Assembly: GCA_910589415.1 (NCBI GenBank)
Contig: OU342637.1
Span: 30,658,162 to 30,722,161, forward strand
Reading direction: 5' to 3'
From: Malachius bipustulatus
Lineage: Eukaryota > Arthropoda > Insecta > Coleoptera > Melyridae
Length of the DNA stretch: 64,000 bases
The translations under genes and the position numbers were made by a program. The notes beneath the pieces were generated by a model that was not told where the DNA came from, ran no database searches, and worked only from the letters and a program-made list of their open reading frames with translations. Below are positions 11,079-22,300 of the stretch, one piece after another (position 1 is the stretch's first letter; each line of letters starts with the position of its first letter).

Positions 11079-11531
11079 TAGGGAACCTGTATTACCGCTT
11101 TACTAGGGTAGCGCATTCTCATTCTCACAAAAAGTTGGGAAAAAAGTTGGGAATGTCAAATTTGACTTCATAAACGTCAGATTTTACATGAACGTACAAC
11201 TGTCTAAAAATTCACATAATTTGTTATTAAGTCCGCGTATTAAAACGTATTTTTCCCAGTAACTACGTGTTAGATACTAAGGTCTACAGCTTCGTGTAGA
11301 TCCTATAAACCCGTAATTTTGTTTTTAATACCCACTGAAAGAGGATTATCGATTTCTATTCGTCTTATTATTTTGCTTCATTTTTCAAACTTCGCTTTTT
11401 TCCACTTGATACCTACGCCTGTGACCAAATGTGCCAAAAATATGACATCCAGCTGTTCAAACATAACCGTGTTTAGTAAACGTCAAAAAGTGAATGCGCT
11501 ACCCTAGTAAAACGGTAATGCAGGTTCCCTA
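11079..11531. mobile_element. 453-bp composite MITE (hAT palindrome carrying an inner element)
   Basis: The outer arms are TAGGGAACCTGTATTACCG and its complement, flanked by the exact 8-bp duplication GGACGGAG (11071-11078 and 11532-11539). Between the arms, at the position that is the loop in the short copies, sits an inner element with its own inverted ends (GGGTAGCGCATTC / GAATGCGCTACCC) bordered by TA. The inner part is about 400 bp and has no convincing coding content. The copy at 51440-51879 has the same composite structure. Confidence 0.82.
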
Positions 11532-11897
11532 GGACGGAGGTTTTGAGAGGAAGTGTCCGGTATTAATATTTTAAGGTATTTGTACAAAGTCACAAGTAAA
11601 TCATAAATCAAAATCGCATTCACAAGTCACCTGTCAAATACTCTGCAGTTAATGTCAAAGTGCCATTAACCAGTCAATCGCTCATCGGACATTTGACATT
11701 TGTGCTAACTGTTGTGTTCGATCGGTACAATGCGTACTGACTTTTTTTTATAACGCTCTTATTTGATGAATTTGTAATTATTGTGTTAGATTATATTTTA
11801 TATTATGATTCTATGACTGACAATAGTTGATAAGAATAACAGTTTGCCAAGGAGCATTAACTAAGAGGGGGATTATTATAAATGGATACATACTGGC

Positions 11898-11960
11898 TAG
11901 GGAACCTATATTACTGACACTGACGCTTACTACGTCAGTGTCAGTAATACAGGTTCCCTA
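11898..11960. mobile_element. 63-bp palindromic hAT-type MITE
   Basis: Two complementary arms (TAGGGAACCTATATTACTGA and its near complement) with a CTTACTAC-type loop. The flanks on both sides are homologous to those of the composite copy at 51440-51879, so the two insertions probably descend from one event. Confidence 0.75.
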
Positions 11961-12940
11961 AAACTTGCAACAGTGCAGCGCCTTCCTCCAATCTGCCAAG
12001 AACTAACTAGTAATTACCCCTGACATTCATGGTTACACAATGGATAAATTACTATAAGAAAGAACAATAATATATGAAACAATCAAAAGTTAATTCTTGT
12101 TGGTTTAAGCAGCACAGCTAGTTTTTGCTCGATAAATGAACTCACAGCAGCTGTCAAAACAGAGCGATTAAGCTGTCAACTCAGCCACTGACGATTTTGA
12201 ACGCAACCATGCAATTTGACAGTTATCTAACGTCCATTTAATTTAAACTTTCTAAAAGCTAAAATTCATGGCATATTTCTCAATTCGTTCTCTATAAATA
12301 AAGGTGTCCCGTCGTATAGAATTTTCGCTAAAAAAGGTATTTCTAATTGAGATTTTTCTATGAACATTTATATAAGTACGTGGATTACAATAAACCTACA
12401 ATAGCATGGTCAGTTTTTATTGTACCAAAAATTGTCAAAAAAATATATTATCTGCAATCAATGGGTTTTGCTTTATAAATTTTTATTTATAATTTCACAA
12501 ACGGATTTCTAATGATGTTTAGAATTGATATAAATTTTTTTTATTATTAATTAGTTTTTCACGACTGTACGCGTAATTAAGTTCACTACAGACAAGCTGA
12601 TTAGACCAGATAATAGAGAATAAATCGTTCATGAATGTGCCGCGAATAAAAAACTGTAATTTAATTATAAAGTGCAATTTTCACGAGAATTCTATACGAT
12701 GGTAGAGAATTAGATTACCGAGTATTTGATGTTTAGGGACTCTAATCAATTGTCCAATTAATCAAAATTGACAATGACAATATTGACGTGTTTGTGTGCT
12801 CACTTTTATTTTCGTATAAATTTTTATATAAATAAAATTTTCTTCTGATTTTATATCATGCAAACCGCATAATTATAAATGTTAATTTAATAATAACAGA
12901 AAATCATTCTTTATCTTAAAAAATTCAAAATGATTCACGT

Positions 12941-13001
12941 TAGGGTACCTGTATTACCGACACTAATGCTTACCACTCAATGTCGGTAATGCAGGTTCCC
13001 A
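12941..13001. mobile_element. 61-bp palindromic hAT-type MITE
   Basis: Arms TAGGGTACCTGTATTACCGA and complement around CTTACC. The flanking octamers ATTCACGT and AATCATGT agree at six of eight positions, consistent with an old 8-bp duplication. Confidence 0.7.
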
Positions 13002-13375
13002 AATCATGTAACTTTAAATTTAAATTATTAATGACAGTTGTTAGGTTTAAAATGTCAAATGTCACCTATCTTGACAATCAGCTGACATTTAACCTTTGAT
13101 TCGATTTGAATTTGAATAAATTTTTTCATCATAAATGTCATGTCACGCCAATCCATTACCCTTTCCCCTTTCCCTGGGAAAGAGAAAGAGCAAAAGTTCT
13201 AAAAATACAAGAAAGATTAATCAATATTGAAGCAAACTTAATCATTTAATAGCACTTGAAAGTTTTAATAACTACAACGTATCGATTAAAATTCCAATCA
13301 TCGTAAAATGCATACCTGCTGCTCGTTTACCATCAAGGGGAACTGGACCAAGATCAATATTTTCATACTGTAAAC

Positions 13376-16300
13376 ATGGATGTTTTGAATGCGATCTACA
13401 ACTTCCACTACGGATTTGAATCGCCAATTAAATCCACGTGGATAGGAAGCCTGATAATCTCTGCTCAGCACTCGCATAAGGTAAATAAACCGCTATTAAA
13501 AATAAACATGCATATTAAATGCTCATTTAACTAAACTTGTAATCATTGTTTGTTCTTTGTTATGGTTTGTGTGCTAGCAGAGCATAGTACAAAATACAAA
13601 TTGTTGATTGTTTTGCAATCCTTGTTTGAGATATTTCTAGATAGTTTTATCAACAATAACGCACGCACGAGTCAGCACTTTCCGTTCAATGCTAATTTAA
13701 TTTAATCGAATCAAACAGTGCTCGTGTATTGATTACTTTTTTTTTTGTCTCCGATAATAACCGACAACCAACAAAAAGTCAATGTTACTCGAGAATTATT
13801 ACTCGGAATACTTTTTTCATGGAGTTGAAGTGATCACTGATCCAACTTTCGTAAGTCTACATACTCTTTTATTTTTTTTAATTTATTCTAATTCTAACGC
13901 ACACTGCAAACAATAAACATGACTCAAATTGGTTGGCTAGCCTTGTGCCTTGTGGGGCCTGGGTCTCTCTAGTAATCTAGACCCGTTATTGTGATCAGTC
14001 ACTGTTAGTCGAGTCTTATGTCATCAATATAAAGAACTGCCATTGTCTAGAAAATCTGTCCATAATAAAGTCACTTGTCATTTATGAGTGAAAGTTATTA
14101 AACTATCACATTTCGTCAAGTCAGACCTAGACAATAGGTTAGGAATTTGAAGAGAAAGTCTTGTTCGTTCCGGATGATTTTGACAGTTGTCACCCCTTTA
14201 TTTCGAGCTGTCGGATTATTTATTAGAAATAACCGACAGTCTGCGGGTGCTTTAAATTGCCTTCTGAATTATAGTGAGGGAAGGAGGTATTAATAAGCCA
14301 ACGTACAACAAATTACAAATTTTTATTTTTACTCAATAATAATAATGATTATTTAAAATATCAATTCTACGAATAATAAAATCGTATCGGTTTATTATTT
14401 CAAGGTCGCCAGCACCAACGATAGCGCCGACCGCTTTTTCATGGCATAAGAAATGCAGGTCTAGCGATAAGCCCGGTGACGGTACAGACGGTGAGGCGAT
14501 TCCTGCCACTATCGCTATATTGCAGGATCTGAGCGATGGGCCGGGCGGCCGCAGGGGTATATCAGCGTATGAAGTACCTACAATACTACCTGTAGGAACT
14601 GGCGTGGAAAACGAAATGAAATTATCCTTGTTCGCCTCGTGGTTTTCTGTTCTGGAACACAAGATTAATTTATAATATAATATACCAGAGTCAACGCCTC
14701 TGGTAACGGATAAAGAAAGAAAATATTTATAACCCCGTACTACTGTAATTCTATTCAGTTAGTCGTCTTTCTCAAAAATAAAACAATCTTTATAAATTAG
14801 CAAGCACCCATTCATTCACAACTTATGTAATCTAATCCAAATCGCCCCCTTTAATTAATAGAGAATAATATTTACAGATATACGTTTGATTCAAACAATC
14901 ATAAATTCAGCAGTATCATTCATGTCTATCCTTATGGATAATTCATTCAATAACCCTGACGGGGTCCTGGTTCATACAGAGAAGAGTAGGATTGTAGGCT
15001 AAGTCATCTCCTTAGCTTACGAGGATGGGTTAGATCGAATCAACTCTTCGACCTAGGGTTTATGAATAGAATGATATTGACAATGGTGATAGCCGTTTTA
15101 ACTTTCGCGTTCTTCGCTCAACTCCCGAAGAAGCAAAAAGTAATGGCCAGGAATAACTAGGTCAACTCCCTAGTTAGAGGATAGGTGTATACCTAGACCA
15201 GCTCAACTCCCTGGCATAGGTTCGACAGGCAGTGGAATCCGTCTGTTCTCGCTTGATTCTTCTGCGGTGTATTTATAGCTGCTTCCTTATCTTGTTTACT
15301 TCATTTGTTCAAAAACACCTAAAAACTCTGATAATTTGACCTTTTTATGTCGTTCGTTTCCCTGCAAATTGATTATTTGCGAATTTATATTAATAAATTT
15401 TAATTAATTTATTATTATTCGACGCTAACGGCGTCGCGACGTTGCGCTCTTCTGGCATAACGTCACACAGTATAGTAAAATCTGGCAAACATGTAAAATA
15501 TTATTATTAATTGACTCTTTTTGCAGGCGTTTTATTTCCTATTGTTCGTCATCCTCCTATCGATCGGAGTGGTGATAGTGTGCGTGCGGAGATGCCACCG
15601 AAAGCTGACGGAAAAAAAGGAGTCCCGGCTCCGGGAGTCGACCTCCCGCTTCAGGAAAAGGGATAAGGCGCTCTTCTACGGCCGAAAGATCATCCGCAAG
15701 GTGAAGAACATCTCGGGCGAGGTGCGCAGCTCCGGCCAGGGCAAGAAGCGGAAGATGGTCATGAAGTTCGCCAGACGGCTGCTGCAGCTGAAGAAGGACA
15801 CCGACACGGAACAGCTTAAGGTTGGTGTTGTGTTATTAATGACGATAATGATAATAAGAAGCGTGTTTTGATAGGTGATCGAGCCGCCTCCGGAATATTT
15901 GCAAGAGGACACTCTGAGTGATGATCGGATGCCCCCGGACGTCCTGTACATGCTGCAGAGTATCCGCGTTTTCGGGCACTTCGAGAAGCCGGTTTTTCTC
16001 AAGCTGTGCAAACACACGGAGATATTGAACATTTCCGCCGGCTCATATTTATTTAGGATAGGTGAGGGCTTTTTCTTTTTTTTTTTCAAGGCAGCGATTA
16101 ATTTTATTTTCGTGACTTTCCAGGCGACGCCGATGAAAACGTTTACATAGTGCAGAGCGGGAAATTGAACGTCTTCATCACCGGAAACGACGGTCAGAGT
16201 TTATCGCTTAAAATCGTCAAAACCGGGGAATCCGTCACCTCGCTACTTAGCTTCACGGATGTACTTACTGTAAGTTTTTCTTTTCCTTATGTTGAAAAAA

Positions 16301-19300
16301 ATGATTTAATAATACGATTTCTTTCTCAGGGTCATCCCAACCCTTATAAGACTGTCTCAGCCAAAGCCTTAGAAGACTCGACGATCGTGATGTTGCCAAT
16401 GTCGGCTTTTCAAGACGTTTTCCAAGAGTACCCGGACACGTTCATCCGGGTGATGCAGGTCATCATGGTGCGACTGCAACGGGTCACCTTCACCGCCCTG
16501 CATCAGTACCTTGGACTCAGCGCGGAACTGGTCAATCAGGTACGATATTGGTCCCTTCGAATTGGTCAAAATCGCTTTTTCAGATTTTTTTTTATCAATT
16601 TAATAATTTGTTTCCCCTTACCAATCACCAGGGCCCCAAATCGAAAGTGAACAAGAATCCCGGTTCACCGATGAAGACGAAGAGACGCGAAGACGCGGAC
16701 ACCGTCCCCTCGACAACCGCCAGTCCCGCCGTTCCGATCCCGGGCCACAAAAGGACCAAGTCCGGATTCGACGCGAAATCGTTCTCTCCGAACTACTCGA
16801 CGCCCGATATGGTGTCAGACATCGATAATTATCCCTCGAGCAGCACGGTAATACCCCGACCGGTAGAAACGGTTCGTTTTTATTAACGTCCAGTCTAATT
16901 GCAGCAGACTCCTGACGTTACGAATTTCAAACGGCGCAGCTCCAGCGATACAGCGGACGAGGCCTCCCTTATCAAGATCGCGACAGAGCAGTTCGTCAAG
17001 GAACTCGGTCTGGAAGACGATTCGATCTTGAAGGGGAAGATTGAGATCCGGGAAGTGCCCGCCGGGACTTATCTGATGAAAGAGGACTCGAACAAGGTGA
17101 GCGAGAGTGTTTTATTTATGATGGTCTCTTAGCTGTGTGTTCGTCTCTTTTTCTTCTTTTTTCTTTTATTAGTTAGTGTTAGTGTTAGTGGTTTGTTTTT
17201 CCAGCTGGACTCTTCACTTCTTTCCTCCTCTTTACTCGTGAGGTCATAAAAGGTAGAGCGATCGATTTGTCGGTGATGTTTAAATTTTCTTTTCCAGCCG
17301 AAGAAGATGAAAGTCCGGAGGGACGCCTTCTATTTGTGGGACAGTAATCTGATTTCGGAGGCATGGAACCATCTCATTAAGTCACTTTTTCGAGACCCAG
17401 CTGATTTGTTGTGTCTTTTTGCAGGACGTGGCGCTCGTTCACGTGCTCTCGGGCGCCCTGATCGTCTCCCAGAAGATGACCGAGAGCGAGGAGGAGGTGC
17501 ACATGTTCACGGCCCATCCGGGCGAGATCGTCGGCGGTCTGGCCGTGCTCACGGGCGAGCCCAGCTTTTTCACCATCCGGGCCAAACATTACACCAGGAT
17601 CGCTCTGCTATCGAAGAATACGTTTTATAGGTTAGCGCTCTCGTCTCCTTGCCACGCTTCGTTTATTTACTTTTTTTTTGTTGTTTTACATTTACAGTAT
17701 GATGAAAGAATATCCGAAAGTGGTCCTCTACATAGCGAACATCGTAGTGAAACGTCTATCGCCCTTCGTCAGGCAAGTGGATTTCGCCCTGGACTGGCTC
17801 TTTCTGGAATCGGGGCGAGCGGTTTATCGGCAGGAGGACGACAGCGAATCGACTTACATAGTCCTCTCGGGCCGTCTTCGTTCCGTCATCACCCACAAAA
17901 ACGGAAAGAAGGAACTGGTCGCCGAGTACGGTAAAGGGGACCTCGTCGGAATCGTGAGTTTTGAGTGGTTCCCGGAGACCATCGAGCGAATCGTTGACGT
18001 CTCGTCTGATTCCAGGTGGAGATGGTGACGCACACGAAAAGGAGCACCACGGTGATCGCAGTCAGGGACTCTGAACTGGCCAAGCTCCCGGAGGGACTCT
18101 TCAACGCGATCAAGCTGAAATATCCAATCGTGGTGACCAGGCTGATCAATTTGCTCGGTTTGAGGATATTGGGTGAATTTTCTTTTTTTCAATTTGCTCT
18201 GTTAATTTGGGTATTTACTCAATCAAATTTTCAGGCGCTTGGAAAAATCCAACGACTCCTCATTACAGTAGTTCAGCGGTAGACAGTCGACCGTCTCAGA
18301 TAAATTTCTCGACCGTGGCAATTGTGGCTGCCTCGGATGACGTCCCTTTAACCGCCTTCACCTACGAGCTCTATCACTGTCTCTGCGCTGTCGGTAAGTC
18401 AGTCGAATCGGGGTTCTCTGTCATTCTATTTACGCTTCAACGCGCGCACATTCCCAGGTTCGACGCTCCGACTCACCTCAGACGTCGTCCGTAAGACGCT
18501 CGGCGCGACGATCGTCGATCCGAACAATGAGTACCGCCTGACGTCGTGGCTCGCCCAACAGGAGGACCAGCACAAGATCTCCCTCTACCAGTGCGACCTG
18601 ACTATGACCGCCTGGACCCACAGGTGCATCCGACAGGCGGACGTGATCCTGATCGTCGGTCTCGGCAACAACCCGCCCAGCCTGGGCAAGGTCGAGAAGG
18701 AGATCGAGAGGCTGGCGATGCGCACGCAGAAGGAGCTCGTGCTGCTGCACAGGGAGGACGGAAAGCCGCACAACACGGTCGCCTGGCTCAACATGAGATC
18801 GTGGGTCTCGTCCCATCACCACATCCTCAGTCCGAACCGGATGTTCTCCAGAAAGTCGCTCTATAGAATCGTATGCAATGCAATCGTATGCTCTATTTTA
18901 ATAATTATATCGATCATTTTTAGAACGAGCTGTACTCGAAAGTTTGCATGTCGGAACCGAACATCCATTCGGACTTCTCGAGATTGGCCAGATGGCTCAC
19001 CGGGAAGTCCGTCGGGCTGGTTCTGGGCGGCGGAGGTGCTAGAGGATCGGCCCACGTCGGCATGATCAAAGCGATCCAGGTAAGAGCGTCCAGAAAAAAA
19101 CCCCCCCCCCCCCCACCCCCACTTCTGAACTAAACGCTCTTTGCAGGAGGCCGGGATACCGATCGACATGGTCGGCGGCGTCAGCATAGGCGCCTTCATG
19201 GGCGCCCTCTGGTGTCAGGAGAGGAACAACACGACGGTCACGCAGAAGGCACGCGAATGGTCCAAGGTGAGTGAATTCAGAAAGGGTCGTCTGGGTATGT

Positions 19301-22300
19301 TTCAGCGACGGTTCGTTTCAGAAAATGACGCAGTGGTGGCGGCAGATCTTGGACCTGACATACCCAATGACGTCGATGTTCAGCGGACGCGATTTCAACC
19401 AGACGTTGAAGGGAACCCTGGGCGACACCTACATCGAGGATCTGTGGTTGCCCTATTTCACTGTCACGACCGACATCACCGCTTCCACGATGAGGATTCA
19501 CACGCACGGTGAGTCGTTTGTCTGTTGTCATCATCTGTCATCTGTCGATCATTATTGTATGACGGGCGACAGTGTAAAGGTTTCTGAATTGGGAGAGATA
19601 GCAAGAGAGAAAGAGAGATACAAGAACATTGCGGGCTCATTCAATTCAGAAACGTTTACGTCACACTCTCCTCATGCTAGCATTTTTCTTTCCGTTTGCT
19701 TGTCGTTTATTAGTAAGGCTTGTCAATAATTATTTTCTTCTCCTGCATTCGTCACCGTTTTAATTTTGTTTCTGTTCTTGTTTTCTCATAGTGTTACTGT
19801 TGAAAGGTGATTGTGTCGTGTTAATTGTGATTGGTTAACCTCAATGTTTTCGTGACGTTATTATTATCATTTACTCTTAAAATCGATTAAAATTAAAGAT
19901 ATCAATCAAACAATAACGATCGTTTGAGTCACGTCGAGACCTTTGTGTCACGATTGACATTATTGGTCTTAATCTCTGACAAACGACAAGTGACAAGTGA
20001 CAGCCGAGTCAGTTGTCAGATTGTCAGTTGTGAAATGCGACTTGAAGACCTCGAAGTGACTCGGGTGTCGGAATGAAAGGAAACATTGCGCTCGAGGTGT
20101 TTATTTTCACCGAATTGTTGGGTATGTATGTAGTTTAGTTGATTGAAAGCGATGATTTACAAAAAAAAAAGATGATACGATAGGGCTTGCTTCTTCTCAT
20201 CAAAAATTCTCATTGTTATTGTTAAAAAAAAAAAACGCAGGATTTAAGTTAATGTAATGGTAACTGTTCGTTACGGATGTGTATATTTTGCACAGGAAGA
20301 ATTAATCTCTATCGTAGCTTTATATGTAAGTAAGGCCCCGTATGTCCCATAAGTTTAGATTTGACAGCTTGACAGCTGGGAATGAATTCATCAAAGAATT
20401 CTCTACGATTCAGTTGAACAAGGTCTTATGGGACATACTGTGTTAGAAAAATTATATTATCAAGTGTCTGCTTTGTTTTTACTAATGTAATCATTTTTAT
20501 AGTTTTATTTCTTCATCAAATAATGCAATTAATAATGCAAGCAAGCAATAATACTGAATTTTTCTCTGATATTTTATCACCCTTTTATCATTTATTTTCC
20601 TTGTTAACATTGATGACACAATTTTTATGAATTGTGTCATCCTCCACTCCCCCAGCACCCTTTCTTTCCCCACATCCTACCTCTCTCCCTTATCATCTCT
20701 GTCCTTTATCCACCCTTCCCTTGCCACCTATCTCCCTTACCTTCTATCTACTTTACTCTATCTACCTTACCCTCTCATCCGTCTCATAACTTTCCCTCAC
20801 CATCTTTTTGTTCTTTAATCCCTCTACTCCTTATCCCTTTCCATCCATCATCCCTCACATCATGCACGTCATTTTAGTACTCGTACTACTTAGTATTAGA
20901 CATTCTTATTACTTTTACAGTAAATAAATTAACACAACAATTGTTTTCTGGCTTGTCACTTATCACTTGTCATACACACAAATACCCACACACATACACA
21001 TAATTCCGGAATATTTGTATAAAATGTAAAAAATGAAAAGAAGAAAAAAAAAATGAAAGCATGTAGTTTAGTGTAAGCATTTCCGTAGGCTCCCTATGGC
21101 GGTACGTCCGTGCTTCAATGTCGCTCTCCGGGTACATGCCGCCATTGTGCGACCCGACGGACGGACACCTCTTGCTTGACGGAGGATACGTCAACAACGT
21201 GCCAGGTAATTATCGTTTTGAGGTTACGCGAGCGAGCGATGTCGGTCGGCTTGAGATCTGAAACAAAGCGACCGAGTCGCTCGTTCCCCGAGAACCCGGG
21301 GAGGGAGAGAGAGAGAGAGAGAGTGAGGTTAGGTAAGTAGGTCACTGATCGTCTGGCTCGACTGGAACAAGGTAACCAATCACAATGTAATATGTGTATG
21401 TAATGTCGTTCAGGTGTCACACGGTGATGGTGATGATGGGACTAACAATAATTGATACTTGTCTGCGTTCTTACTAATAATAATGATAATCACTGAAGTG
21501 AGAGGCTTGATTTTTGAAGTACGATCGCTTCCCTTTTTTTATCTCGCTTTACGAACCTTCCTATTTTACGCTCTCGCTGTGGTCATTTCATGAGAACTGT
21601 TTCGTTTTTGCGAAATTCAATTAGAAAACAATAACAAAAATATGTATAAAATGATAGAATTAATTAGGAAACTACTAATAATGTGTTGCTAATATAAATT
21701 AAACTAAAATTGCCCTACAGCGGCCATTTTGGATTTTTTCAAGTAGCAGTCTTAAAACAATCAAATTATAGCTATAAAATGTTACATACAATCAAGTTGC
21801 TTGCCCTACAGCAGCCATGCTGTTTTTTATGTTATTTAACAATGTGAAAACTATAAAAATGGTAGACAAACAAAGTGCCCTACAGCGGCCATGTTGAATT
21901 TTTTTAAAGTGATTTTCCAACACTATCAGGACTAAAAATATTAAACGCAAGCAGACATGTTGCGTGTCCTACAGCGGCCATATTGAATTTTATGCTTCTT
22001 GGATGTTTATGTAATTAAAAATTATCCAATGGAGTTGATGCATTGTATTCCCATTCCCACAGCCACCTTATTGAATTTTTTATGAAGTATTTTATGATTA
22101 TCAAAATTGTTATTATCAAAATGTTATCGTGTGTCCTATGGCAACCATATCGAATTATTACTTGTTTGAATGATCAAACACTAAAATTTGCAAAACTGAT
22201 TACAAATAAGATAAATTATTACATGCCCCACAGCGGCCACATTGAATTTTTTCGTGTGATTTTCGAACAAAAAAAATTATAAATGATATGCAAACATGTT

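Larger units (their letters stand above)
3758..11582. mobile_element. Outer copy of a TIR element with 7-bp target duplications
   Basis: The ends read CAAATACGCTAAAATA (left) and, reverse-complemented at the right, CAAATACCTTAAAATA, each continuing into TAATACCGG. The exact 7-bp duplication TACAAAG flanks it at 3751-3757 and 11583-11589. After removal of the nested insertions, the body matches the copy at 52586-53682. It is interrupted by a palindromic MITE (3822-3879), a second copy of itself (4470-10718) and a composite MITE (11079-11531). No coding sequence belongs to the element itself, so it is non-autonomous. The 7-bp duplication does not fit the usual 8 bp of hAT or P elements, so the superfamily is left open. 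Confidence 0.85.
11590..13375. other. Repeat-bearing region upstream of sws
   Basis: No gene was found. It contains two palindromic MITEs (11898-11960, 12941-13001). A pair of short inverted segments (TCGTATAGAATT-type, 12316-12331 and 12690-12705) may bound another decayed element. The 5' part matches sequence around 51410-51930. The sws promoter should lie in the last few hundred bases, but no core promoter motif stands out. Confidence 0.5.

Noticed and set aside
17289..17424. Possible extra sws exon after the CAG at about 17298
   Set aside because: Joining 17096 directly to 17425 gives the conserved ...[15 protein letters not shown] sequence. Inserting this piece would interrupt a cyclic-nucleotide-binding domain.
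20627..20877. Pro/Ser/Leu-rich frames in an sws intron
   Set aside because: They are translations of a pyrimidine-rich (CTCCCT) tract and carry no recognisable domain.
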